Positions 8,781 through 17,143 of a stretch of DNA of 64,000 nt are shown here, one piece after another. The position numbers and the translations under genes are program-made. Source of the stretch: Paenibacillus sp. G2S3 (GTDB taxonomy: Bacteria > Bacillota > Bacilli > Paenibacillales > Paenibacillaceae); assembly GCF_030123105.1 (NCBI RefSeq), contig NZ_CP126095.1:4340001-4404000 (forward strand), read 5' to 3'. Every line of letters begins with the position of its first letter. The first letter of the stretch is position 1. The notes beneath the pieces were generated by a model that ran no database searches, was not told the origin of the DNA, and saw nothing but the letters and a program-made list of their open reading frames with translations.

Positions 8781-9962
8781 TTACTCCTTCTCTTCCACAA
8801 TAGGTCTACATTCAACTGGAACGACTGCCTCCAAGCAAAAACCATGGGGTTCAATAGATGAAAAATGACAATCTCCCCCCGCTGCTTTACACCGTTCTAC
8901 TATTCCATTTAGGCCAAATCCTAAATTTGCAGGTTTTTCTTTAGTGGTGATTCCATTGTCAGTGACCGTGAGATAAATCGTACCGTTTGCTTCTTCAAGA
9001 TCAATACTGCAAATCGTCGCATTTGAATGACGAAGCACATTGGTCAAAGACTCCTGTAGCACTCTATATAAAACAATACTTGCTTCAATCGGCCACTCGG
9101 ATACATCGGAATGTTGATTAAAGTTGAACTGTATAGAAGACCTGCCTTGCGTTTGGGAAACGAGGCCTTTTAAAGCAACCAGACCTAGACCCATTTCGTC
9201 ATTTGACCATTCCTTCACCGCAACTCTAACTTCCGCCATAGCTTGACGAGCAATAGAAATCAACTGACTGATGGACTCAGCTGCTCTTTTAGGGTCCGTT
9301 TCTTGCATAATTTGAAGGGCTTGTAATTGAACAATCAGTGAAGTCAGTTGATGACCCAGTCCGTCATGAATTTCGCTGGCAAGTCTAGTCCTTTCTTCTA
9401 ACGCTGCATAGCGCACCGAATGAACAGTGGCTTCTTGAAGTTCATTATGCATAGTCTTCAGCTCTTTATGAGCCTTATGTAACTCTTCGAGGTGAAGCTT
9501 TGTTAAGTGGTGAGCATCCCTTCTAATTTTTATACTCCGAGCAACGAGAATTACACCTAGCAGACCCAAAAGAGTGCTAAAGGATAAAGAATAGATCAAA
9601 AAAATAGCAGTAAGCGTAGTGATCCCTATGATGAAAGAAGCACGGGGATACACTCGATTCATAAATAGGATAATAAAATAAAGCGGCCAAAGTAGGGTTG
9701 TGTTCGGTGCGTTAAAAACAAAATGAAGCACTAATATTAGTGAAACGATCAAAAAAGAAACTGCATAAAATTTCACAGCAGTCCACCAAGAGTTTTTCAC
9801 CCAAACCAACACCATGTATAGCAACAACACGATCGAGCCACCTAGAAGATTGATGAACCCTTGACCGTTATAATCTTGATAAAAGGTTAATGCCAAAAGC
9901 ACAGTCCCAATAACACGAAACAGATGTACATATATTTTTTCTTCCTTGAATACAAACTTCAC
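8781..9962 (-). CDS. NarL-family sensor histidine kinase
   Basis: Membrane sensor kinase of the HisKA_3 class. About five or six hydrophobic segments span the first 150 residues and are followed by a coiled linker, the phosphoacceptor motif ASEIHDGLGHQ (His near residue 199) and a HATPase_c domain (VLQESLTNVLRH N-box; GFGLNGI G-box). An in-frame ATG at 9992 is possible, but GGAGGG is only five bases before the GTG at 9962, the stronger choice (393 residues). There is no extracellular sensory domain, so the signal is probably sensed in or at the membrane, as in DesK-like kinases. It pairs with the adjacent response regulator. Confidence 0.92.
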   Translation of the reverse strand: MKFVFKEEKIYVHLFRVIGTVLLALTFYQDYNGQGFINLLGGSIVLLLYMVLVWVKNSWWTAVKFYAVSFLIVSLILVLHFVFNAPNTTLLWPLYFIILFMNRVYPRASFIIGITTLTAIFLIYSLSFSTLLGLLGVILVARSIKIRRDAHHLTKLHLEELHKAHKELKTMHNELQEATVHSVRYAALEERTRLASEIHDGLGHQLTSLIVQLQALQIMQETDPKRAAESISQLISIARQAMAEVRVAVKEWSNDEMGLGLVALKGLVSQTQGRSSIQFNFNQHSDVSEWPIEASIVLYRVLQESLTNVLRHSNATICSIDLEEANGTIYLTVTDNGITTKEKPANLGFGLNGIVERCKAAGGDCHFSSIEPHGFCLEAVVPVECRPIVEEKE

Positions 9963-10091
9963 GATAACCCTCCAAGTTTCTAATTCATCCAATACTCTAC
10001 TCCTTTATGGTTAGACAATAGTAACTATACGTCAAGCGCAAGGCTCAGTCCAATATCAAGCTCAGACCGGATGAGATGCTCATGAAAACGC

Positions 10092-10123
10092 AAATAACCA
10101 CCTGCATAATGAGGTGGTTATTT
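10092..10123 (-). terminator. Terminator after the sugar ABC permease operon
   Basis: Perfect 12-bp arms AAATAACCACCT (10092-10103) and AGGTGGTTATTT (10112-10123). The minus-strand gene ending at 10147 runs into it. The best T-run is on the plus side, so it may act in both directions. Confidence 0.75.
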
Positions 10124-10146
10124 CTTTTTGTTGTTCTCCCTATTCA

Positions 10147-10977
10147 TCAACCTTTTACAGAACCTATTGTGATCCCAGCAACGATCTTTCTGGACACAAG
10201 AAGATAAAGAATAAACGTTGGCAAAAACACTAGAATAGATGCTGCAAAAATACCTGAATAATTACCAGTATTCGTATACCCTACTACAATGGATTGGAGC
10301 GCTAATGCTACTGGATGTCGATCTGGATTATTAGCAAAGATTAGAGCATAGAAATATTCATTCCAAATCCCCATCACATTAAAAATAGTTAACGTCAGAA
10401 TTCCGGCCTGCGCAATGGGTAAAATAATTTTGATAAATGCCTTAATCGGCCCACATCCATCGATTGCCGCTGATTCTTCCAGTTCTTTCGGAATGGATGC
10501 AAAGAAACCAGTAAGCAAGAATACAGCAAAAGGAACATTCGTAAAAATGTATACAAAGATTAATGTAAAAGTAGAGCCTGTTAAATTCAATGAATAAAAT
10601 AACGAAAACAATGGAATCGAGATCAGCAGTCCCGGAACAGATAAGGCCGAGATAAACATTAAATCAACTATTCGCTTTCCTCTAAATTGAATTCGACCCA
10701 ATATATAAGCAGCCGGTGCCGCTATAACAATAATACCTATACAGGCGGTTACCGTGTAAATTAGACTGTTCATAAAGTACAAGCCCATCTTAGTTTCTTC
10801 AAATAAGAGGGTATAGTTCGAGAAATGGAATCCGCTCGCAAGTAGTTTGTTAGTGAATATCTCCCTTGTCGTGCTTAGTGAAGCAAGGATTGCGTATCCA
10901 AAAATAACAATTGTAAAGATGAGCCAGGCTACTAATGGAATATATCGAAAGATTCGCGTGATCGAGTGAAGACGCAT
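10147..10977 (-). CDS. Carbohydrate ABC transporter permease (MalG type)
   Basis: Second membrane subunit of a CUT1-type sugar importer. It has six predicted transmembrane helices and the cytoplasmic EAA loop (ELEESAAIDGCGPIKAFIKI, near residues 163-182) that docks on the ATPase. The length (276) is normal. The ATG follows a GGGGGAG site. It lies 15 bases after the MalF-type permease gene and is clearly cotranscribed. No ATPase gene is in the locus; CUT1 importers in Bacillota usually share one MsmX-type ATPase encoded elsewhere. The substrate cannot be read directly, but nearby genes suggest an oligosaccharide. Confidence 0.93.
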   Translation of the reverse strand: MRLHSITRIFRYIPLVAWLIFTIVIFGYAILASLSTTREIFTNKLLASGFHFSNYTLLFEETKMGLYFMNSLIYTVTACIGIIVIAAPAAYILGRIQFRGKRIVDLMFISALSVPGLLISIPLFSLFYSLNLTGSTFTLIFVYIFTNVPFAVFLLTGFFASIPKELEESAAIDGCGPIKAFIKIILPIAQAGILTLTIFNVMGIWNEYFYALIFANNPDRHPVALALQSIVVGYTNTGNYSGIFAASILVFLPTFILYLLVSRKIVAGITIGSVKG

Positions 10978-10992
10978 ATTGTCTCCCCCTTC

Positions 10993-11898
10993 CTAGTATT
11001 CTAAGCGGTCCTTCCTAAATAACAGACCAATCAAGAAGGAAAATACAATAATTGCAACCGTAATTAATACACCGATCGAAGCCCCTGCTCCAACATTGAA
11101 AGCTTGCGTATCAGAAATTCTCTCCCCACCAAACACCTTCAAGTACATATAATAACCAGGAGTCATCGTATGCGGATCATTTCTCCCGAAGATTGACGAC
11201 CATACAAAGAAGTTAATGGCTGTAACCGTCCACAACACTAATGTAGTCTTAAAAACATCTCGTAGTAATGGAAGAGTAATATGGAAGAATTGATATACTG
11301 TGTTCGCTCCTTCTAATAAGGCTGCTTCGTAGTAATCATTAGGAATTCGATCCATAGCTGCACCAAGAATCAATAAAAAATAACCAATCGAGCCAAAACA
11401 GAAAGCGATCAGCATGGATAAAAATAAATGCTGGTCATCCGTCCATTGAATATTGGCTAATTGTTCAAGCCCAAGAAAACGAAATACTTGTGTCAGAAAT
11501 CCAAAGGTTGGATTATACACATACTGAAGCCATATCACTGACATGACAACAACAGATACGGTATTAGGCAGATAAATCAATGCTCTCCAGAAGGCTTTGA
11601 AACGAACGCCGGAAGAAATAAGCACGGAGAAGAAAAATGCCATAGCAAAAACTATGAGTCCACCTATAACCCAAATCTTGAGAACATTTAATGAAGAATC
11701 CAAGAAATAGGAATTATGAAATAATCCCCAATAATTGTCCAAACCAATGAATTTCCATTCACTTAAACTACTGTTTATATTAGATATCTCGTAAAAGCTC
11801 ATGAACACTGCTCTCAAGGTTGGATAAAAAAAGATCGTCATATAAACCAGGATAGCAGGCAGAAGGAATAGCATCATAATCGGTTTACTAATTCTCAT
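10993..11898 (-). CDS. Sugar ABC transporter permease (MalF type)
   Basis: First membrane subunit of the CUT1 importer. It has an N-terminal hydrophobic helix (PIMMLFLLPAILVYMTIFFYP), five further segments and the EAA motif (YYEAALLEGANTVYQFFHIT). GGGGGA precedes the ATG. It follows the binding-protein gene, from which it is separated by a 99-base gap holding a terminator-like hairpin. This would let the binding protein be made in excess over the permeases. Confidence 0.93.
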   Translation of the reverse strand: MRISKPIMMLFLLPAILVYMTIFFYPTLRAVFMSFYEISNINSSLSEWKFIGLDNYWGLFHNSYFLDSSLNVLKIWVIGGLIVFAMAFFFSVLISSGVRFKAFWRALIYLPNTVSVVVMSVIWLQYVYNPTFGFLTQVFRFLGLEQLANIQWTDDQHLFLSMLIAFCFGSIGYFLLILGAAMDRIPNDYYEAALLEGANTVYQFFHITLPLLRDVFKTTLVLWTVTAINFFVWSSIFGRNDPHTMTPGYYMYLKVFGGERISDTQAFNVGAGASIGVLITVAIIVFSFLIGLLFRKDRLEY

Positions 11899-11933
11899 CT
11901 TTGTATCCCCCGCATACTTCTTATATTTTAAAA

Positions 11934-11977
11934 AAATCTATATGCAGCCGCCGCTATTGACTGCCACATATAGATTT
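11934..11977 (-). terminator. Intercistronic attenuating hairpin between binding protein and permeases
   Basis: Arms AAATCTATATG (11934-11944) and CATATAGATTT (11967-11977); on the minus strand the stem is followed by T-rich sequence. It lies between the stop of the binding-protein gene and the MalF-type gene, so it is read as a partial terminator within the operon. Confidence 0.7.
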
Positions 11978-11997
11978 ACTTAAATTTAAAAAATTAA

Positions 11998-13410
11998 TTA
12001 TTTACCAGCGTAGAATTTCTTAGCTTCCGCACTTAGCTTCGGACCGAATTCTTCTGGCTTAAGCTTGCCTGTGATGAGTTCCATGAAGGTAGGAACGATA
12101 GTAGCAAGCGTAAAGTCGCCTCCATCACCAATGCCTCCACCCCAAGGCATATTTACTTTTGCATTTAGAAAAGCAGTCTCCGCTTCAGCAAGCATAGCAG
12201 GCCATTCAGAATCAATAGTTGCTGGGATCGCAAGTGCTTCCTTCGCCATTTTTTCTTGTGTCTGCTTACTAACGATATGTTTGATAAGCTCAAAGGCAGC
12301 TTTAGCATTTTTACTCGATTTATTGATGAACATCCCTTGAGAACCAAAGATCAACCCTTGTTTTCCACCTTTACCGTTTCCATTTGGAACATCTGGGAAT
12401 TGAAACGTACCCCATTTGAAATCAGGTCCTGAGGTGGCAAGCACTTCATTCGGAAGCCATGTTCCATTTAGATAAGCGGCAGAACCACCCAATACGAGAT
12501 CTTGCTGAGCCGCAGGATATTTACTTCCGGCAATTTTATTTGAGAAAAAGCCTTTAGCATTTAAATTAGCCATATCTTTAGCGAATTGAAGAATGATTGG
12601 GTCATTCCACATCTCACCAGTCTTATCCTGTACAAGCTGGCTTACCCAATCTGCGCCCATCGCATTTGCCAGATAAGATCCAATAAATAAGTCCCGATAT
12701 GCGTCATCAAAGGTAAGCGGTGCTGAACCTGCTGCTTTGATTTTTTCAGCATCTGCAAGGAATTCATCCCAAGTTGCAGGTGCTTTTGTTATACCAGCTT
12801 TCTCATACACTTCCTTGTTATAGAAAAAGAGTACTGCATACGGTTGCTGCGGAATCGAATAAATACCATCTTCTAAACCGTACTTTGTGGATAGCGTTTG
12901 TATCCAGCTTAACAAGCTTGGAATAATGGAATCCTTTACAGATTTGCCTTCCATTCCAATGGATGGCTCCGCAAGCAATTCATCAAGCTTCATAACGTAA
13001 TCTTTCATGCCTTGAATACCAGCAGGGCTACCTGGATCGGCTTCCCAGATATCAATTTGCTCGCCTCCGTCCAAAGCAGGTTTGATCAATTTTAAGATAT
13101 CACGACCTGTAAACTTCAAATCTACTTCAACTTCAGGATTAGCTGCTTTGAATTCAGCAACTGCCGATTCAATAACCTTCGCTTGCGGTTCTGTGCTACT
13201 CCACATCGACCAGAATACTACCTTCCCTTCTAGTCCAGAGGATTTTACTTCAGGCGTAACTTCAGTTGTAGCGGTAGGTTTGTTTTCTTTTGCTGGTTCA
13301 GACGGGGCAGCATTGTTCGTAGTATTGCTTGATCCACATCCAGCCAATAACGTTAGAACCATCGACATAGCGAGCAATAAACCTGTGAGCTTCTTTTGTC
13401 TTTTTTTCAC
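11998..13410 (-). CDS. Extracellular sugar-binding lipoprotein of the ABC importer
   Basis: Family 1 solute-binding protein anchored outside the membrane. A lipoprotein signal ends in LTLLAGC (lipid-carrying Cys25), followed by an Asn/Thr/Pro/Glu-rich linker and the binding domain (VVFWSMWSS at its start; AGSAPLTFDDAY and YLNGTW later). The open frame extends to 13509, but its N-terminal part reads through promoter DNA. The GTG at 13410 has GAGGGGG about 10 bases upstream and starts a normal signal peptide, giving 470 residues. It is expressed from its own promoter at 13454-13481, with a cre-like site and a putative YesN site. It delivers sugar to the two permeases downstream. Confidence 0.93.
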   Translation of the reverse strand: MKKRQKKLTGLLLAMSMVLTLLAGCGSSNTTNNAAPSEPAKENKPTATTEVTPEVKSSGLEGKVVFWSMWSSTEPQAKVIESAVAEFKAANPEVEVDLKFTGRDILKLIKPALDGGEQIDIWEADPGSPAGIQGMKDYVMKLDELLAEPSIGMEGKSVKDSIIPSLLSWIQTLSTKYGLEDGIYSIPQQPYAVLFFYNKEVYEKAGITKAPATWDEFLADAEKIKAAGSAPLTFDDAYRDLFIGSYLANAMGADWVSQLVQDKTGEMWNDPIILQFAKDMANLNAKGFFSNKIAGSKYPAAQQDLVLGGSAAYLNGTWLPNEVLATSGPDFKWGTFQFPDVPNGNGKGGKQGLIFGSQGMFINKSSKNAKAAFELIKHIVSKQTQEKMAKEALAIPATIDSEWPAMLAEAETAFLNAKVNMPWGGGIGDGGDFTLATIVPTFMELITGKLKPEEFGPKLSAEAKKFYAGK

Positions 13411-13433
13411 GTGTGTAGCATCCCCCTCAAATA

Positions 13434-13447
13434 TGAAAGTGCTTTCA
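13434..13447 (-). promoter_or_regulatory. cre-like CcpA site at the binding-protein promoter
   Basis: TGAAAGTGCTTTCA is an inverted repeat with 6-bp arms. Its minus strand matches the B. subtilis cre consensus TGWNANCGNTNWCA at 13 of 14 positions. It covers about +1 to +14 relative to the predicted start, the classic position for CcpA repression when preferred sugars are present. Confidence 0.65.
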
Positions 13448-13453
13448 CAAGTA

Positions 13454-13515
13454 AGTATATAACGAAGCAAGACAGGTCTAACATCGACGATATTGAACAA
13501 AGCATGCACAATTTT
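13454..13515 (-). promoter_or_regulatory. Binding-protein promoter with upstream activator-site candidate
   Basis: On the minus strand, -35 TTAGAC (13476-13481) and -10 TATACT (13454-13459) have a 16-bp spacer. Five bases upstream of the -35 is a 29-bp motif (13487-13515; core TTTGTTCAAT) repeated at exactly the same distance before the DUF5107-gene promoter. It is a probable binding site for the YesN-type regulator of this locus (inference). Confidence 0.6.
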
Positions 13516-13560
13516 ATCTAAATTTTAATTGAGAAGAAACGACGTTGACGTCCTAAAAAA

Positions 13561-13593
13561 AGAGAGCTTCGATTAAAATCCTCGAAACTCTCT
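13561..13593 (-). terminator. Terminator of the DUF5107-TPR gene
   Basis: AGAGAG..TTCGA (13561-13572) pairs with TCGAA.CTCTCT (13582-13593); a minus-strand T7 run follows. It lies just after the stop at 13600. Confidence 0.8.
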
Positions 13594-13599
13594 CTTGGT

Positions 13600-15627
13600 T
13601 TAAGCTCCCACTATTCTAAAATCAATGTTATTAGGCGGTGGATATAGGGTTATAGCTTCCTTCATTAATTCTTCAGATAGTACGATATTTAGGCTCTCAG
13701 CTAGCTTTTTAGCTTGAAATTTATACCATAGCTCCACAATCGTAACTTCGCCTTCACGAATCACTGCAAATTCTTTCTGGAATAAGTTTAATAGGAATTC
13801 ATTATGATCCAACTCCTGAGCCGCAGCTCCAATAATAATTTGGAGACGATCACTTTGCCTGAATTCTTCAGGAAGTGATTCGTACACACTCCAAGCCTTA
13901 GCAAATTGTTTATTTCTAATCAACATGCTAATATACTCATCTGCAAATGCTCTGTCTGGAAAGCCATTGTATAAAGAATACGCCAGTTCATAATAAACCA
14001 GAGCCTGATCTGCCTCTCCTCTCTGTTCAGAGGTAATCGCCAGATTACGATAAACCCAAGCAGACGGCTTCAATTCAAGCGATTGATGCCATGCAGTTAT
14101 AGCTTGATCTTCCATTCCATACTCATAGAGCATAATGCCGTATTGCAAGTAGGAATTCCATGTTTGATTATCTGCATGCTCTAGACTTGTACGAAGCAAT
14201 TCCATCCATTCTTCTTGGACCATCCAAGAAGCCGGAATATCTTGCACATCTCCCTCTGGCAAACCTCCTTCTTGTAACAGGGCTAACCATGGAAGTTGCG
14301 GTGCTGCAATACTGGATTCCAAGAAAAGAAATCCATCCGGAATAGACCTTTCAGCATGAGCTTTTCTTCGAATGTCCTCGAGTGCTCCCCAGCCTGAGCC
14401 TGAATGCAATAGTTCTGATGGTGTTAAATTAGCATAAGCTTGCAACTTCTCATGAAGAATATACACCGCATCTTCATGTAATTGTTCGTTGACTTGTACT
14501 TCAATAAAATCCCGAGCCTCAGACCAACCGCTTTGATTTGCCTTATGTGCATCCACCTGTGTAACACCGAATATTTGTGTGAAATCCCATATTGAATTCG
14601 CAGGCATGTCTAGTCCATGCATCTGTGTTGGAGCAAACCCTGCTTGTATCTCAACATAATTACCTTCACCTGGCTTCGCTAAGAAATCGCACCATCTTCT
14701 ACCACCTGCATGGTTGCCCCAGCAAAATAACTTTCGATATCTTAAGAGGCTAGTCGAACGTTCGTAGAATAAACTACCATCCTCATAGGCAATCGCTTCC
14801 CACGGGGATTTATAATCTGCTTCTGTCTGAAAAAAATACTCATTAGAGAAGGGAATTCTCATTGGATAAGAGGAGTCTTCATTTGGAACTGAAGGAAGCT
14901 CTGGCAAATCTCCCAATCCAAACCCCTTCACTTGATGATCAATATAGATAACCTTACTTGTGGAAGAGAACACTCTAGAATTTAAAGTTTCCGGAGCTGC
15001 AATATTGGTCCAATAATACATAGGAACCGATGCTTCGCTATCATTAATGATTCGTACATAGACCGACAGTTCCTTTGCCCCTTGAGGAAGATGAAAATCA
15101 ATATGCCAAAAAATGTTTTTGCAACGTTCATATTCGTATATTCTTAGAAATTCGTTGCCCTTATCATCCATCAATTTGGCAGCATGTACGGGAGATGCGG
15201 TCGTAAAGGTGTGACCTACCTGTCCCACATTCCATTCAATCCCTCCAGAGAACCAAGCGTTTAGTATAGCTAAATTAGCCGGTTGAAAGACTGGGTTAGT
15301 ATACAGAATATCTTTGTTCGTACGTTTATCTTTAAGCGAGTAGAGTCTACCCCCATACTCAGGTAAAAAGACTGCTTTCAGCATGTCATTTTCCAATACA
15401 ATCGATTTCATGACGATCGGCTTTCTTTCACGTGTATATCGATCCTGCATGCGATAAGGTAAATATCTCCCACCTGTATGTTCACCCAACTGCTGTCTCA
15501 ATTCTGGCGTAAGTGTACCATTATCCCCTACCTTTGTATGATGGTCTCTGTTTCTGAACATTGGAAGAGGATTCTCTCCTTCTAATAATGCACCTTCAAG
15601 AGTTAATGTTGAAATGACTACACTCAT
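13600..15627 (-). CDS. DUF5107 (mutarotase-like fold) protein with TPR repeats
   Basis: A 675-residue cytosolic protein with no signal peptide. The N-terminal half resembles DUF5107, a beta-rich domain related to aldose-epimerase/mutarotase folds (MLKAVFLPEYGGRLYSL; FSGGIEWNVGQVGHTFTT; YWTNIAAPETLN). The C-terminal part is helical with TPR-like units (WHQSLELKPSAWVYRNLA; GEADQALVYYELAYSLYNG). The biochemical activity is not known to me. The setting, between a three-component sugar sensor and a sugar importer under a shared promoter motif, suggests it acts on the imported saccharide. The start ATG has a weak GGATGTGA site. Many conserved His, Trp and Glu residues in the N-terminal half look like a carbohydrate-binding pocket. 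Confidence 0.8.
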   Translation of the reverse strand: MSVVISTLTLEGALLEGENPLPMFRNRDHHTKVGDNGTLTPELRQQLGEHTGGRYLPYRMQDRYTRERKPIVMKSIVLENDMLKAVFLPEYGGRLYSLKDKRTNKDILYTNPVFQPANLAILNAWFSGGIEWNVGQVGHTFTTASPVHAAKLMDDKGNEFLRIYEYERCKNIFWHIDFHLPQGAKELSVYVRIINDSEASVPMYYWTNIAAPETLNSRVFSSTSKVIYIDHQVKGFGLGDLPELPSVPNEDSSYPMRIPFSNEYFFQTEADYKSPWEAIAYEDGSLFYERSTSLLRYRKLFCWGNHAGGRRWCDFLAKPGEGNYVEIQAGFAPTQMHGLDMPANSIWDFTQIFGVTQVDAHKANQSGWSEARDFIEVQVNEQLHEDAVYILHEKLQAYANLTPSELLHSGSGWGALEDIRRKAHAERSIPDGFLFLESSIAAPQLPWLALLQEGGLPEGDVQDIPASWMVQEEWMELLRTSLEHADNQTWNSYLQYGIMLYEYGMEDQAITAWHQSLELKPSAWVYRNLAITSEQRGEADQALVYYELAYSLYNGFPDRAFADEYISMLIRNKQFAKAWSVYESLPEEFRQSDRLQIIIGAAAQELDHNEFLLNLFQKEFAVIREGEVTIVELWYKFQAKKLAESLNIVLSEELMKEAITLYPPPNNIDFRIVGA

Positions 15628-15660
15628 TTAAGTCACATCCAATCCCATATAGTTAATCCA

Positions 15661-15722
15661 ATTTTACACTGCTAAATGCTAAAGCTACCATTAACAGAAT
15701 TGAACAAAACCTGTACGATTTA
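15661..15722 (-). promoter_or_regulatory. DUF5107-gene promoter with the same activator-site candidate
   Basis: On the minus strand, -10 TAAAAT (15661-15666), a 16-bp spacer and a poor -35 GTAGCT (15683-15688) are preceded, five bases upstream, by a 29-bp element (15694-15722) matching the one at 13487-13515 at about 21 positions. The poor -35 implies dependence on an activator. Confidence 0.6.
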
Positions 15723-15741
15723 GGACACTGAATAAACATAT

Positions 15742-17121
15742 TTATTCTTTAGAAGAACTTAATTCCCGTACGTTCTTGGTTATTTTTTCAACCTCATCTT
15801 GCCACTGTTTAACAGTCAGCGTATTGCTCATTAGGCCAGTGATTGGGTTCCATATTTCTTCCACATCTCTGATGACTAGCTGCGATGCTTGTTTCCATTG
15901 AAAGACAATCGGTGCTACATCTTTTTGAGATATTTGAACGGAATCATAGAATCTTGGAGAAGTGTACGGCTTTACAATTTCCAGACCATTTTTAACCGTG
16001 ACTATACCTTTGGATTTCTCAGCATTTAATTGAACGATATCATCATTGTATTGATAACGTAGGAACTCCTTGGCAAGTTCAATATTTTTCGCCTTGGCGG
16101 GAATAAACAGGCTGTCCAAATAGGACATAACATACCTCTGATCCGCCTTATTAAACACAGGTGGTGCGAGAAAACCAAATTCAAATCCTTCTTCGCGTGG
16201 AGTGCCTTCCATTTCATTCTCTATCCATATTCCGCAAGGAATGAACAAGGCCTTACCTTGTAGAAAAGCAGCCTGTGCTTGTGTATGGCTTAATTTAACG
16301 GTTCCTGGCATGACATAACCTTTTTGCGCTATAGCACTTAACACCTCAGCTATTTGTCTGACGGAATCGGACCTAAATGCATCCTTCTCATAATTTTCCG
16401 CCTTCCAGACGTCTTCCATCCCCCCTACAGATGCCACCGACGGCCAGAAAATAGACTCTAAATAACCCGGAAACAAACCTTGGTAGGTAAATAGTGATCT
16501 TCCATCCTTCTTAGCGAGCTCACCTAACTTCAGGAATTCAGCCCATGTCTCTGGGAGCTTCCAGCCTTTTTTCTCAAAAAGGTTCTTGTTATAGATTAAT
16601 CCCATTGGAGAGGTATAGAACGGTGCAGCATAAATTTTCCCATCCCCTAATGGATTAGCATAATCTAAAATACCATCAAGCATTTTATTCTTAAGAGGTT
16701 CTTGATTATCGAGAGCATTCCCTTCAAATACATCCGTCAAATCGAGTAATAATTTATCTCTCAACATTTCTTCAATCATACCTGTCGTTTCACTCTGTGA
16801 AATATAAATGATATCGGGTGGATTTCCAACTGCGATTTGCGGTTTAAGTATTTCCATGATCTTGGGGCTTGAAGTCAAATTAACAGTTACCCCTGGATAA
16901 TCTGATTCAAATCTTTGTTTCACCGCGAGCCAATAATCCTTTCCTTGCCCTCCCTCAAATACAGCTAAGTTCAGAATTTTGTTTGCAAACTCATGCTTCA
17001 CTTGGGAGGATTGTATTTTGCTCAGGCTCGAATCTGAAGGAGTACATCCTGCGCTAGCCCATAATAATAGGACCACACCTGCGAATATTAAGCTATTTTT
17101 AATAGATTCCACATATTTCAT
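15742..17121 (-). CDS. Solute-binding lipoprotein of the three-component sensor
   Basis: Second family 1 sugar-binding lipoprotein of the locus: signal peptide ending in LWASAGC (lipidated Cys26) and a binding domain starting at ILNLAVFEGGQGKDYW. The open frame extends to 17235, but the ATG at 17121 has GGAGG 11 bases upstream and gives a proper signal peptide (459 residues). It begins 22 bases after the stop of the YesN regulator gene, in one operon with the YesM kinase. In such three-component systems the binding protein presents sugar to the kinase's extracellular domain rather than, or as well as, feeding a transporter. This role is inferred from gene order. Confidence 0.88.
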   Translation of the reverse strand: MKYVESIKNSLIFAGVVLLLWASAGCTPSDSSLSKIQSSQVKHEFANKILNLAVFEGGQGKDYWLAVKQRFESDYPGVTVNLTSSPKIMEILKPQIAVGNPPDIIYISQSETTGMIEEMLRDKLLLDLTDVFEGNALDNQEPLKNKMLDGILDYANPLGDGKIYAAPFYTSPMGLIYNKNLFEKKGWKLPETWAEFLKLGELAKKDGRSLFTYQGLFPGYLESIFWPSVASVGGMEDVWKAENYEKDAFRSDSVRQIAEVLSAIAQKGYVMPGTVKLSHTQAQAAFLQGKALFIPCGIWIENEMEGTPREEGFEFGFLAPPVFNKADQRYVMSYLDSLFIPAKAKNIELAKEFLRYQYNDDIVQLNAEKSKGIVTVKNGLEIVKPYTSPRFYDSVQISQKDVAPIVFQWKQASQLVIRDVEEIWNPITGLMSNTLTVKQWQDEVEKITKNVRELSSSKE

Positions 17122-17143
17122 AACAGGTGTTTCCTCCTTGGAC

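Noticed and set aside
12165..13462. Additional open frames overlapping the sugar-binding lipoprotein gene
   Set aside because: They lie inside the clear lipoprotein coding region or its promoter and lack ribosome sites.
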